A stretch of DNA of 64,000 nucleotides from Deltaproteobacteria bacterium (GCA_016177705.1 JACOUT010000003.1:186001-250000), one strand, 5' to 3'; shown: positions 46,621 through 55,324, counted from the stretch's first letter. The notes: generated by a model not told the origin, from the letters alone. Program-made: numbers and translations.

Positions 46621-48081
46621 ATGTGGACACCTGCGCTGATCACCCTCGCGATCGCTGGCGGCACACCTGCGATCTCGACACCGCACACGTGCACCACCCT
46701 CGAGAAGCTGCGGCAGCCGCACTTCGTGCAGCGCGCCGCCTTCGCGCCGCTCGACGCCGGCGTGCTGGCGCTGCGCGACGCCTTCGGCACCTTCGAGCAC
46801 GTGCGTGAGAGCGATCACTTCGCGCTCAAGTGGGGACCAAACGGCAGCTTCGACGGCGACGCCGACGCCATCCTTGCTGCGCTGGAGGAGGCGTGGCAGG
46901 TCGAGGTGGTCGAGCTCGGCTTCCTGGCGCCGCGCACCACCGAGGCCTTCAAGATGAACGTCTACATCGGCGATACCGGCGGCGACGCGCCCTCCGCCGA
47001 AGGCGCGGGCGGCTACTTCTGGTACGACCCCGAGGGCTACCCCCACCTGGTGCTCTCGCAAGACGCCGCGCGCTACGGTGGCGGCTGGACCGCGGCGCAC
47101 GAGCTGTTTCACGCCGTGCAGGACCGCTACTCGACCTACGAGTACGACGGCCTCGGCGGCTGGTTCTGGGAGGCGACCGCCGAGTGGGCGGCCTCGCGCG
47201 CGCGCCCCGACGACTGGGAGCACGGCTCGTTCCTGGGCGGCTACGCGCTCTTGCCGCACCTGTCGGTCAGCCACTTCGACTACCCGGACACCGGGGCGAC
47301 CGAGGAGTACCACCACTACGGCGCCTTCATCTTCCCGCGCTTCGTCGACGAGGTGCTCGCCGACCCGAGCGTGATCCGCGCGACCTGGGAGAACGAGCCT
47401 GGCGCCGACGATCCGCTGGTGACGCTGGCCGTCGCCACCGACGAGCGCGGCGCCGACCTGCGCGACCTGTTCGCGCTGTTCGCCACCAGCGAGCTCGACT
47501 GGAGCGAGTACCAGCACGGCGAGCTCTACGCCGACAACGTCGAGCAGTGGGCTTCGATGCTGCCCGAGGACGACCGGCGCGTCGCCGCTTCCCACGAGGG
47601 CGCCACCGAGGGCCTGGTGCAGGCCCCCGAGGACACGCTGCCGCGCCGCTTCGGCGTCAACGTGGTGCGCTTCGAAGCGCCCGAGGACGGCGCCTGGACC
47701 GTGCGCTTCGCCGGCGCCATCGAAGGCGATCGCGGCACCGAGGCCGAGTGGGCCCCGCACGTCGTGGTCACGGGCGCAAGCGGCTCCACCGAGCTGCCGC
47801 TCAAGCTCAAGGGCGCAACGGCGGAGCTGACGCTCGAGCTCGCAGGCGTCGACAGCGTCTCCTTGGTGGTGCCGCAGCTCGCGCTCGCACACTCGGTCGA
47901 GGAGCGCTTCGCTTTCGAGTACGGCTTCGAGCGGCCCATCGCGCTCGAGCCCGCCGCCGAGGAGCCGTCAGAGGAGCCGCACCAGCACGACGAGCCGCTC
48001 TTTGGCTGTGCGAGCGGCGGCGCGCCTGGCGCGCTCGTGCTCGCGCTCGTCGCGCTCGGGCGACGGCGGCGCGCTCCCTGA
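46621..48081 (+). CDS. HExxH secreted metalloprotease-like protein with MYXO-CTERM tail
   Basis: 486 residues. A weak N-terminal signal (TPALITLAIAGGTPAISTP) is followed by a domain with HELFH at residues 160-164 (WTAAHELFHAVQDRYSTYEY) and FWEATAEWAAS, where Glu may be a third ligand. The C-terminal region is beta-rich, and the final residues are GCASGGAPGALVLALVALGRRRR, the MYXO-CTERM sorting pattern: Gly-Cys, short hydrophobic run, basic end. It is thus likely anchored on the cell surface. The natural substrate is unknown. Confidence 0.8.
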   Translation: MWTPALITLAIAGGTPAISTPHTCTTLEKLRQPHFVQRAAFAPLDAGVLALRDAFGTFEHVRESDHFALKWGPNGSFDGDADAILAALEEAWQVEVVELGFLAPRTTEAFKMNVYIGDTGGDAPSAEGAGGYFWYDPEGYPHLVLSQDAARYGGGWTAAHELFHAVQDRYSTYEYDGLGGWFWEATAEWAASRARPDDWEHGSFLGGYALLPHLSVSHFDYPDTGATEEYHHYGAFIFPRFVDEVLADPSVIRATWENEPGADDPLVTLAVATDERGADLRDLFALFATSELDWSEYQHGELYADNVEQWASMLPEDDRRVAASHEGATEGLVQAPEDTLPRRFGVNVVRFEAPEDGAWTVRFAGAIEGDRGTEAEWAPHVVVTGASGSTELPLKLKGATAELTLELAGVDSVSLVVPQLALAHSVEERFAFEYGFERPIALEPAAEEPSEEPHQHDEPLFGCASGGAPGALVLALVALGRRRRAP

Positions 48082-48137
48082 TCGGCTGGCGCCAAGCGCA
48101 GTCGTGTCGTGACCGCGCTCCGCGCTATCTTGGACGC

Positions 48138-48572
48138 GTGGCCACAAGCGATCCCAAGGAGCTGCGCCGCCAGCTCGCAGAGCATCCAGAGGTCATGCCG
48201 GAGCAGCGCGTGCGCGTGCTCGCGCGCGCGGCGGCCTTCACGTTGGCCGGCCAGGTCGTAGGTCCGCTGCTCGGCCTAGCGCTGGTCGTCGGCATCTTGA
48301 TGGTGTCCCACCGATGGCTCACCGACGCCCCTGCCGGCGGCGCGACGCTGCTGGCGCTCCTGTCCGCCACGATCGGGGGGCTGGTGGCTGGCGTGCTTGT
48401 GGTTTGCGGGCGCCGCCTTGGCGCTCACGCGATCCGCAAAGTGCTGCTAGCTGCCGACGCCGGCCGGCCGCGCTACCACCTGCCCGGCGTGTCAGTCGGC
48501 GACAGCCCGGCCGCGGTACCGTCGCTGTCCGAGGAGCGCTCGGCCCCTGCGACCCCACCAGATTCGGCGTAG
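48138..48572 (+). CDS. Small membrane protein, unknown
   Basis: 144 residues from GTG 48138. An N-terminal cytoplasmic segment with many Arg (LRRQLAEHPEVMPEQRVRVLARAA) precedes two hydrophobic segments near residues 35-55 and 70-90, then a soluble tail. No family recognised. It lies 56 bp after the MYXO-CTERM protein gene. Confidence 0.6.
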   Translation: MATSDPKELRRQLAEHPEVMPEQRVRVLARAAAFTLAGQVVGPLLGLALVVGILMVSHRWLTDAPAGGATLLALLSATIGGLVAGVLVVCGRRLGAHAIRKVLLAADAGRPRYHLPGVSVGDSPAAVPSLSEERSAPATPPDSA

Positions 48573-48662
48573 GCCACCAGCGCGCGCCGCGCACGCCGAT
48601 GACGGTCGCTTTGTTGCGCGGACGACGACGACACGATCAGATCTGCGGTAGTAGCATGTGCC

Positions 48663-50564
48663 GTGGCGCTGCACGGGACCAAGAACGACGGCGGGCAGGT
48701 GCTGACAAAGCGGCTGGCGAAGCCGCTGGTGCAGCGCGGCGACGTCGAGGTCAAGAAGTCCGGCGCCGTCACCTCGACCCCAGTGGTGGAAAAGACCGAG
48801 GACGGTGGCAAGCAGCCCGTCGTCCCGGGCGGCAGCTTCGGCCAGGTGGTGGACGCCAAGCTGCCGAGCAGCGGCGGGCCGGTGCAGGGCGCCCAGAAGC
48901 CGTGGCAGACCCGCCTCGATCCGACCAAGAAGTCCGACGCGCTCGTGGTCGCCCAGGCCGTGCTCGCCGTCATGTCGGGCGTCCCTGCCGACATCCTCAC
49001 CGAGCCGACCAGGAGCGCGGTGCTCGACATGGTCAACGGTGATGGCGGCAAGGCGAACGACGCCGCCGCCATGAAGCGGGTCTATGCGCGCTGCATGGCG
49101 TCGCTCAACCCCGAGGCCGTTACCGAGGCGCTCGGCAAGCTCGCGCTCGCCGCCAACGACGCCGCGCACGCCGTGGTCACCGCCGCGCCCCACAAGGACG
49201 AGGTGCCCGAGGGCAAGGGCGAGAAGCGCGACTGGCACCGCACCTGGGGCCTGCGCCTCCTGCCCGACGACGACCCCGCCTTCCGCGACCCCGCCTACCT
49301 GGTGGCGCTCAACCAGGAGTCGCAGGGCATCCGCGCCACCACCTACGAGGGGCGCACCTCGATCACGTCGGCGCGCGAGAAGTTCGAGGAGGAGTGGCAG
49401 AAGCTCGCGCCCAACACCAAGCTGCTCGCCTTCGCCGACTCGGGCTCCGACAGCGTCAGCCTGTGTTTCCAGTTGGCAACCGCGCTCGGCCGCCGCCGCC
49501 TCGGCGATCCGGACGCCAAGCCGGGCATGGCGTTCTTCTCCGGCTCGTACGGCGGTGGGCGCGGCCTCGCCTCCTCGATGAACTTCGCGGGCTGGGGCCG
49601 CGGGGTCTCCGAGAACAAGGAGGAGTTCAAGCTGCCTGCTGCCGTGTCGACGAGCAGGAACCCGACCGGCGACGAGCTCAAGCGCGTGCAGCAGGAGGAG
49701 GCCGACGCGCTCTTGTTGATCGAGCTGATGGCCACCGACAAGGCGAGCCCGATCGGCGCCATCTTCCTCGAGCCCGTGCAAGGCGCCAACAGCGTGCAGT
49801 TCTATCGCACCGAGTTCCTGCTCGAGCTGCGCAAGCTCGCCGACAAGCACGGCCTGCCCATCATCGCCGACGAGGTGCTGACGGGCGGTGGGCGCACCGG
49901 CAGGTTCTTCGCCTACGAAAACTACCCGGGGTTCGCACCCGACTTCGTGGTCTTCGGCAAAGGCCTGCAGACCTCGGGCATCGCCGCGGTCGCGCGCGAG
50001 GGCCAACTGCCGACACAAAAGCCGCACGAGTTCGATCTCGGCGTCACCACGGCCGGCGGCGACGCCGTGCGCTTCTTGAAGGGCGCGCAGGTGATGAAGC
50101 GCATCCGCGAGGGCGGACTGCTCGAGCAGTCGGCCGACGTCGGCGCCTACCTGCTCAAGCGCCTGAGGGAGGTGCAGCGGTTCCACAACGTGCCGGCGGA
50201 CGCCTCCGGCATGGGGCTGTTGCTCGGCATGAGCAAGGTGGACGGCACCAAGGCCGAGGTGAGCGAGGCGTGGGGCAACACGCGCACGCGCTACCTGCCA
50301 CCGCTGACGCTCACCCGCGACGACGTCGACCTGGTCATCAAAGACCTGCTGCGCGAGCTGCCGAGCGAGGTGCTGGCCGATCTCAAGGCGCGCCGCGAGC
50401 GCCTGCAGAAGGATCTGGTCGAGCTGCCCGAGATCAAGGGCATGCCGGAGGATCTCCGGACGTTGCTGCTCGAAGGGGCGAAGAACCGGCTCCCCATCGT
50501 CGAAGCTGCCATCGTCGAGAAGGAAGCGGAGCTCGCCGCCATCCGCGCCAAGGTGCGGTCGTGA
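48663..50564 (+). CDS. Class III aminotransferase with long N-terminal extension
   Basis: 633 residues from GTG 48663. Residues about 200-575 are a class III PLP aminotransferase: ADSGSDSVSLCFQLA (substrate/PLP phosphate region), FLEPVQGANS, PIIADEVLTGGGRTGRFFAYE, and the Schiff-base Lys433 in VVFGKGLQTSG. The first ~190 residues are extra for the family, Lys/Gly/Pro-rich and disordered to residue ~85, then helical. The C-terminal ~55 residues form a helical extension. No Sec signal. Amino donor and acceptor cannot be told. Its stop overlaps the GTG of the next gene. Confidence 0.85.
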   Translation: MALHGTKNDGGQVLTKRLAKPLVQRGDVEVKKSGAVTSTPVVEKTEDGGKQPVVPGGSFGQVVDAKLPSSGGPVQGAQKPWQTRLDPTKKSDALVVAQAVLAVMSGVPADILTEPTRSAVLDMVNGDGGKANDAAAMKRVYARCMASLNPEAVTEALGKLALAANDAAHAVVTAAPHKDEVPEGKGEKRDWHRTWGLRLLPDDDPAFRDPAYLVALNQESQGIRATTYEGRTSITSAREKFEEEWQKLAPNTKLLAFADSGSDSVSLCFQLATALGRRRLGDPDAKPGMAFFSGSYGGGRGLASSMNFAGWGRGVSENKEEFKLPAAVSTSRNPTGDELKRVQQEEADALLLIELMATDKASPIGAIFLEPVQGANSVQFYRTEFLLELRKLADKHGLPIIADEVLTGGGRTGRFFAYENYPGFAPDFVVFGKGLQTSGIAAVAREGQLPTQKPHEFDLGVTTAGGDAVRFLKGAQVMKRIREGGLLEQSADVGAYLLKRLREVQRFHNVPADASGMGLLLGMSKVDGTKAEVSEAWGNTRTRYLPPLTLTRDDVDLVIKDLLRELPSEVLADLKARRERLQKDLVELPEIKGMPEDLRTLLLEGAKNRLPIVEAAIVEKEAELAAIRAKVRS

Positions 50565-50914
50565 CCGCGCTCGACGATCTCTTCGTCAAGCAACTGCCGA
50601 CGCTGCTGGCGCGTGCGCGCGCACAGTCGAAGGCCAAGCCCGCCGCCGACGTGGTGGGCTTCGTCGCCACCGGCGCACCCGAGAGCGGCGCCTGGGTGGT
50701 GCGCGTGGCCGAGGCCATCGGCCGGCGCACCACCGCGGCGGACCGGCCGGACGTGGTGGTGGAGGCGAGCGCGGCGGTGTTCGCGCTGTTGTTCTCAGGC
50801 GCGCTCGACGTCGACAAGGCGATCGCCGCGGAGGCCTTGCGCATCAGCGGCGACCGCGCGGCGCTCGAACGGCTGAGGAGCGCGCTCGGGGGAGCGACAG
50901 CGCAGCGACGGTGA
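50561..50914 (+). CDS. SCP2-like small protein coupled to the aminotransferase
   Basis: 117 residues from GTG 50561 (GTGA overlap). The VVGFVATGAPESGAWVVRVAEA...RPDVVVEASAAVFALLFSGALDVDKAIAAEALRISGDRAALERL layout resembles the sterol carrier protein 2 fold, whose members bind hydrophobic ligands. The similarity is weak and by pattern. The coupling suggests it works with the aminotransferase, perhaps presenting a lipid-like substrate. Confidence 0.5.
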   Translation: MTALDDLFVKQLPTLLARARAQSKAKPAADVVGFVATGAPESGAWVVRVAEAIGRRTTAADRPDVVVEASAAVFALLFSGALDVDKAIAAEALRISGDRAALERLRSALGGATAQRR

Positions 50915-50932
50915 TGGCCGCTTGGACGCTCG

Positions 50933-51088
50933 TCAGCGCTCCTTGGTCAGCACGACGTGGGTGGCGTGGTTCGACGAAGCGTGGTGCGTGCACCGGTAGC
51001 CGAGGCTGACCGTATCGATGCCCGCGAACGGGTGCTCGCCGCGCCCCAGCGGCGCGGGGGCCACCGCGAGGTGCACCTCGTCGCGCTC
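50933..51088 (-). pseudogene. C-terminal remnant of a dihydrofolate-reductase-family (RibD C-terminal-like) gene
   Basis: The minus-strand frame ending at TGA 50933 reads EVHLAVAPAPLGRGEHPFAG, then IDTVSLGYRCTHHASSNHATHVVLTKER. This matches the C-terminus of YyaP/DfrA-like RibD_C proteins (IAPVLLGSGE...LGY.C.EH...ATHVVL). The family is about 180-190 residues, but here only ~50 remain, with an in-frame stop shortly upstream and no start. It is a truncated fossil wedged between the SCP2-like and HIT genes. Confidence 0.65.
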
Positions 51089-51118
51089 GGGCGTCGGCGG
51101 CGACGCTGAGCGCGGCGC

Positions 51119-51472
51119 TCACCCCGGCGGCCAAGCGAGCGGCCGCCCCGCAAGCAGGTGCACGTGCAGGTGGGGCACGGCCTGGCCCGCGTCGGTGCCG
51201 GTGTTGATGACCAAACGAAAGCCGTCCTTCTTGAGCGCCAGCTCGGTGGCGACGTGCCGCGCCGTCAAGAGCAGGCGCGCGAACAGCCGCGCGGTGCGCT
51301 CGTCGGCGGGCGCCGCCGAGATGCTCGCCACGTGTCGCTTGGGCACGATCAGCACGTGCACCGGAGCCTCGGGGTGGCGGTCGTGGAACGCCAGCGTCGA
51401 GCGGTCCTCGTAGACCTTCTTGCACGTGAAGCGGCCGGAGACGATGTCGCAGAAGACGCAGGAGGGAGGCAT
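51119..51472 (-). CDS. HIT-family (HINT-like) nucleotide hydrolase
   Basis: 117 residues, normal for HINT. CVFCDIVSGRFTCKKVYED starts the domain with two Cys that may be part of a zinc site, APVHVLIVPKRHVASI is typical, and the histidine triad HLHVHLL is near residues 101-107. HINT enzymes hydrolyse aminoacyl-AMP and related purine phosphoramidates in the cytoplasm. Short C-terminus compared with E. coli HinT. It stands alone next to the RibD-like remnant. Confidence 0.9.
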   Translation of the reverse strand: MPPSCVFCDIVSGRFTCKKVYEDRSTLAFHDRHPEAPVHVLIVPKRHVASISAAPADERTARLFARLLLTARHVATELALKKDGFRLVINTGTDAGQAVPHLHVHLLAGRPLAWPPG

Positions 51473-51533
51473 GACGGCACCTCGCCGATAACGGTAGCGC
51501 AGATCGGCCTGGCGTACGCGACGACGTCGCCAG

Positions 51534-53036
51534 CTACGGCGCCGCGCGCGCCACGAAGTTGCGCGACGCGGCGTAGCGCGTGCCGTCGCTGCCGGTTTGC
51601 ATGACCAGCTCGCCCTCGCCCCAGTCGAAGAAGGGGCCGAAGTACGTATCGTCGCCGACCAGCTCGGCGGTCATGGTGGTGGGGACGCCCGGGCCGAGCT
51701 GAACGTCCGGGAACGACAGCGTCAGGTTGGCCCCATCGGCCGCGATGACGACGCGCCCGAGGATGACGTCGTCGGCGTAGCTACCCGCCCACTGTGCCGC
51801 GGGCGTCGTCGGTGGCAGCGTGCCGTAGTCGAGGCCGGGGGCGAGCATGTCGATGGCGCCGTAGGCGAACGGATAGGGGAAGGCCCAGTCGGCGGCGACC
51901 ATGACGGCCATGACCACGCCGCGCGACGGCACCATGGTGAGCTCGGTCAGGAAGCCGCCGGTGGCGCCGTCGTGCGTCCAGATGTCGCCGAACACCATCA
52001 GGCCCTGAGCGTAGTCGCTGCCCTTGCCGCTCGACGGCCCGCGCGACCGCGTCAGGTCGTCGATGGACGCCGAGGAGAGCAGGCGCGGGTCGCGAGCGAT
52101 GATGGCCTTGCCGAGCGCCACCATGTCCTCGGCGCTCGACCAGACGCCGCCCATCGGCTCGTAGAACTCGCTGCGATAGAACGGGTCGTCGCTGCCGTAG
52201 AGCGCGAACGACGACGGCGTGCCGGAGGCGCCCGCCGCGCTGTGCGGCTCGGTGGCATCGAGCGTGCTGCCGAGCCGGGTGTCGGCGAGCCCGAGCGGGT
52301 CGAGCACGCGCGCCTGCACCAGTTGCGCGTACGACGCGCCGCCGGCGATCTCGAGGACGTGACCGGCGAGCGTGTAGCCCTGGTTGTTGTAGACGAACAC
52401 CTCGCCGGGGGGAGCCCACAGCAGCTCGTTGGCATGCGCGGCGAAGAACGGTGCGCGATCGAGCTGCGAGCCGTCGTCGCTGAGGAACCAATCCGGATAA
52501 CCGGCGCGGTGCGCCAGCAGCTGATCGAGCGTGAAGGCGTCGCCATAGGGCGCTCGATCGTTGACGGCGACGATCGACGACACGGGAGCATGCTTGTCGA
52601 GCAGGCCGTCCTCGACGAGCGAGTTGGCGGTGAGCGCCGCGAACAGCTTGCTGACCGACGCCATCTGGAAGCGCGTCGCACCGTCGATGGGCGCGCCTTC
52701 CCGATCTGCGCCGATGCCGTAGCTGAACCGGCAGTCGCCGACGGCGACGCCGAACACGCCGCCCGGGATCTGGTCCGCCGCCAGGGCGTCGACGAACTCG
52801 CGCGCCAGCGTGGTCAGCTGCGCGAGGTACGGCTCACAGGCGTCGGAGACGACCGGCTCCTGCGGCACCGGAGCGTCCGGCGGCGGCTCGCCCGGGTCGG
52901 GGGGCTTGTCGCCGTGGCTGTCGTCCGGGGCGCCCTGGTCCTCGGTAGCCGCGTGCTCCCGCGGGTCGCCCTCGATGTCGAAGGGGCACGCGACGGCCAG
53001 GGCAGCGACGGCAAGCAGGGCGAATCGGGCGCGCAT
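51534..53036 (-). CDS. Serine beta-lactamase-fold hydrolase lipoprotein
   Basis: 500 residues. MRARFALLAVAALAVAC is a lipoprotein signal (Cys17), followed by an acidic Pro-rich linker (about 20-65). The penicillin-binding/class C-like fold has the SxxK motif Ser127-Val-Ser-Lys130 (MASVSKLFAAL), YNNQGYTLAGHVLE for the second motif and HDGATGGFLTELTMV near the third. The C-terminal ~110 residues are a beta domain like those of D-aminopeptidase or esterase relatives. It probably hydrolyses peptides or esters on the cell surface; antibiotic resistance is not implied. Confidence 0.88.
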   Translation of the reverse strand: MRARFALLAVAALAVACPFDIEGDPREHAATEDQGAPDDSHGDKPPDPGEPPPDAPVPQEPVVSDACEPYLAQLTTLAREFVDALAADQIPGGVFGVAVGDCRFSYGIGADREGAPIDGATRFQMASVSKLFAALTANSLVEDGLLDKHAPVSSIVAVNDRAPYGDAFTLDQLLAHRAGYPDWFLSDDGSQLDRAPFFAAHANELLWAPPGEVFVYNNQGYTLAGHVLEIAGGASYAQLVQARVLDPLGLADTRLGSTLDATEPHSAAGASGTPSSFALYGSDDPFYRSEFYEPMGGVWSSAEDMVALGKAIIARDPRLLSSASIDDLTRSRGPSSGKGSDYAQGLMVFGDIWTHDGATGGFLTELTMVPSRGVVMAVMVAADWAFPYPFAYGAIDMLAPGLDYGTLPPTTPAAQWAGSYADDVILGRVVIAADGANLTLSFPDVQLGPGVPTTMTAELVGDDTYFGPFFDWGEGELVMQTGSDGTRYAASRNFVARAAP

Positions 53037-53226
53037 GACGTACCTCCTCGACTACTTGGGATGTCGGCTGTGCTCCGCGTCACGTGCTTCGGTCGCGCGT
53101 CGTACCTTGGATCGCAGCGGGGACGCACCCGCGCCGCCTCCAATGACCAGGCGGTCTTCGACGTCACGCCGAGCCGTGCGTGCCTGCCGCCGATGCGCCA
53201 ATCCTGGGTGCACGGTACCCTCGGGC

Positions 53227-53601
53227 ATGAGCCAACTCCTCGCGCGCGCCCTCGGCGCCACCCTCGTGTTGCTGCTCGCGTCCGCCTGCTCCTCGGGCCA
53301 GGAACGCGAGCTGCGCGCCACCACGCTCGCGGTGGCGAGCCAACTGAACAGCCCGCGCTTCTGGCTCATCGCCGGCGACGGAGAGCAGATGGGGGGCACG
53401 CTGGTGACGTCGCTGATCGCCGGCCTGCCGCCGCGCCAGCACGGCGTCGGCCTCGCCTGGGGCGAGACCGACACCCCGTGGACCGTGGTGGTGCGCGAGA
53501 CGGCCCCCGGCACCTTCGTCGTCGAGGGCTACGCCGACGACCTGGCGACGCCGCGCTTCACCGAGCAGGCCAAGCGCCCGCCGCCGATGAAGCTGCCCTA
53601 G
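53227..53601 (+). CDS. Small unknown lipoprotein
   Basis: 124 residues from ATG 53227. MSQLLARALGATLVLLLASAC is a lipoprotein signal (Cys21). The mature part is a single beta-rich domain (TTLAVASQLNSPRFWLIAGDGEQMGG...GVGLAWGETDTPWTVVV) ending in a basic Pro-rich tail. No family recognised. The 53037-53226 gap before it is the divergent promoter region shared with the beta-lactamase-fold gene. Confidence 0.65.
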   Translation: MSQLLARALGATLVLLLASACSSGQERELRATTLAVASQLNSPRFWLIAGDGEQMGGTLVTSLIAGLPPRQHGVGLAWGETDTPWTVVVRETAPGTFVVEGYADDLATPRFTEQAKRPPPMKLP

Positions 53602-53729
53602 AGCGCACCAGCGACGCCACAACGCGAGAACCGGCGGCTACACCGCCGGTCCCGAGCAGCAAGCCGCCCTGGAGATCGAGGCCGACCGGGCCGCCACCAG
53701 GAACCCACCGACGTCAACCTGACGGAATC

Positions 53730-53760
53730 CGCAAAAAGGAAACGCCGGCCTGGGCCGGCG
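53730..53760 (-). terminator. Rho-independent terminator after the SctI-like gene
   Basis: CGCCGGCC (53743-53750), loop TG, GGCCGGCG (53753-53760) form an 8-bp stem. On the minus strand it is followed by TTTCCTTTTTGC, a T-rich run. It lies 42 bp beyond the stop of the SctI-like gene and ends that transcript. The remainder of 53602-53802 shows nothing coding. Confidence 0.8.
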
Positions 53761-53802
53761 CTTCAGTGAGGTACACGACGCGCGTTCAACGCGCCCCCAA
53801 AA

Positions 53803-54333
53803 TCAAACCTGAGTCTGCATGGTCTGCTTGACGCCGGAGGTCGCCTTCTCGACGACCTTCGAGGTCATCTCGAGCTCCTGCGAGAACTTGTAGACCGCCG
53901 CCTGGATGGCGAGCAGCTCCTGGTTGCCGTAGGTCTTGCCCGACGTCGCCATCTTGATGACCTGGTCGAGCTTGCCCTGACCGTCGACCACCTGCTGCAA
54001 CAGGCCCTTGAGCCCGCTCTCGCGCGCGGCGGCCGCCTTGTCGACCGGCTTGACCCCGGTGTCGGGGTTGACGCCTTGGACGCTCTGCGCCTGCGCGGTG
54101 CGCAAGACGTCGGCGGCCTTGGTGGCCTCGTTGACCTTGGTGACGTCAGCCACCGGGTTGGTCGCGTTGACCTGGTTTGGACCCTGCACGCCCTGCTGCG
54201 CCATGACGTCGTTGAACTGGGCCCCGCCCACCTTGTTCTGCGCGACGCCCTGGTTCTGCTCCATGGACTTCTGCAGCTCTTGCATGACCTGTTGGCTGGC
54301 CTTGCCGATGCCGCCGGAGACTGGGTCTGACAT
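53803..54333 (-). CDS. Type III secretion inner-rod protein, SctI-like
   Basis: 176 residues. The C-terminal ~50 residues (TYGNQELLAIQAAVYKFSQELEMTSKVVEKATSGVKQTMQTQV region) have the SctI/YscI/EscI pattern of a helix with E-L-x-x-K-V-V-x-K-A ending near the C-terminus. The N-terminal half is Gln/Asn/Val-rich and without signal peptide, as in T3SS-secreted rod proteins. The family protein forms the rod in the T3SS inner-membrane/needle base. It is a single-gene unit with its own promoter (54396-54426) and terminator. AGGAGTTTC ribosome site 2 nt before the ATG spacing region. Confidence 0.8.
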   Translation of the reverse strand: MSDPVSGGIGKASQQVMQELQKSMEQNQGVAQNKVGGAQFNDVMAQQGVQGPNQVNATNPVADVTKVNEATKAADVLRTAQAQSVQGVNPDTGVKPVDKAAAARESGLKGLLQQVVDGQGKLDQVIKMATSGKTYGNQELLAIQAAVYKFSQELEMTSKVVEKATSGVKQTMQTQV

Positions 54334-54395
54334 GGGAAACTCCTGAGAAACGGGTGGAAGGGAGGAAGGGACGAAGGGAGAAAGGGACTACGAGT

Positions 54396-54426
54396 CCATT
54401 ATCGACTCCCCGGGGGTGCCGTTGCG
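54396..54426 (-). promoter_or_regulatory. Shared T3SS promoter element, copy 1 (upstream of SctI-like gene)
   Basis: Read on the minus strand: CGCAAC (54426-54421), 16 nt, CGATAATGG (54404-54396). Exactly 62 nt separate it from the ATG at 54333. The same two boxes, spacing and distance occur at 63652-63682. GTCGATAA matches the sigma-28 -10 box GCCGATAA at 7 of 8 positions. A further 11-bp identical word (GATGACCGAGG, 54441-54431) lies just upstream. Confidence 0.72.
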
Positions 54427-54496
54427 AGCGCCTCGGTCATCGGGGGCACCGGCCAGGGGCCGCGGTATAACTAGCTGAAAACCAAGGGTGTTTCTG

Positions 54497-55294
54497 CTAC
54501 GCCTTGGTGCCCTTCAAGAGGTCTTGCAGGATCTTGGTCAGGCGCTCGATGGCCTGCGCATGTCGGCGCGAGGTCCAGCTCTTGGAGAGGCCGAGCTTGC
54601 TGCCGACCTCCTGCAAGGACAGCTCCTTGAAGTAGTACATGACGATGATCTCGCGGTCGGCGTCGGGCAGCTTGGCGAGCGCGGTCTTCACGTGCCTCTT
54701 CATCTCGACGTCGAGCAGCTTGTCGTCGAGCGGCGCCTTCTCCTTGTCCTCGACCTGGAGATCCTCCATGGCCTCCAGGCTGGTGACGTAGATGGTGACG
54801 AGCTGGCTCACTTGGTTGGCCAGCTCCTCGATGTTGTCCTCGACGCTCTTGTTGGTGTCGCCGCCGCCCACCGTCTCTCGGCTGGCGTGGTTTTCGAGGT
54901 AGGCGGTGGCGCGCTCCTCGAAGCGGATCTTCTGGTACTCGGTGCGGTTGACCCAGCCCATGCCGCGCAGGCCGTCGTAGATGGCGCCGCGCACGCGGTA
55001 GTAGCTGAAGGTCATGAAGTTCGCGCCCATCTTCGGGTCGTAACGGTCGGCGGCCTCGAGCAGGCCGGTCATGCCGTAGGCGACCAGGTCGTCGAACTCG
55101 ATGTTCTTGGCGAGCGACTTCTTGATCTTGGCGGCGATGCCGCGCACGAAGGGCGTGTACTGGGCGATCAGCGCCTTCTTGTCGAGCTTGCCGTCGGCGC
55201 CCACCGCCGGGTGCGCCTTCGACGCCGGGCGCTCGAAGGTGTCCGTGGTCAGATGACCCGGCAGCGGAGGCTTGGGAGGTTGGCGCATCGCCAT
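54497..55294 (-). CDS. FliA-type (sigma-28-like) RNA polymerase sigma factor
   Basis: 265 residues (ATG 55294; ATG 55288 also possible). Region 2 reads NIEFDDLVAYGMTGLLEAADRYDP and FMTFSYYRVRGAIYDGLRGMGWVNR, the latter typical of FliA/WhiG sigma factors. Region 4 is LPDADREIIVMYYFKELSLQEVGSKLGLSKSWTSRRHAQAIERL. It lies 163 bp upstream in strand order of the SctI-like gene, whose promoter element resembles a sigma-28 -10 box. It may therefore direct T3SS genes rather than, or as well as, flagellar ones. No anti-sigma FlgM-like gene was seen nearby. Confidence 0.85.
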   Translation of the reverse strand: MAMRQPPKPPLPGHLTTDTFERPASKAHPAVGADGKLDKKALIAQYTPFVRGIAAKIKKSLAKNIEFDDLVAYGMTGLLEAADRYDPKMGANFMTFSYYRVRGAIYDGLRGMGWVNRTEYQKIRFEERATAYLENHASRETVGGGDTNKSVEDNIEELANQVSQLVTIYVTSLEAMEDLQVEDKEKAPLDDKLLDVEMKRHVKTALAKLPDADREIIVMYYFKELSLQEVGSKLGLSKSWTSRRHAQAIERLTKILQDLLKGTKA

Positions 55295-55324
55295 GCAGCT
55301 ACGTCGAGGACGAAAGGCAGACGG

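Noticed and set aside
51485..51492. GCCGATAA, a perfect sigma-28 -10 box on the plus strand
   Set aside because: No plus-strand gene starts within 1.7 kb downstream and there is no CGCAAC box at the right distance. Probably chance.
51534..53036. Antibiotic-resistance beta-lactamase
   Set aside because: It has the fold and SxxK, but the acidic linker, lipid anchor and extra C-terminal domain fit general surface serine hydrolases. No resistance neighbours.
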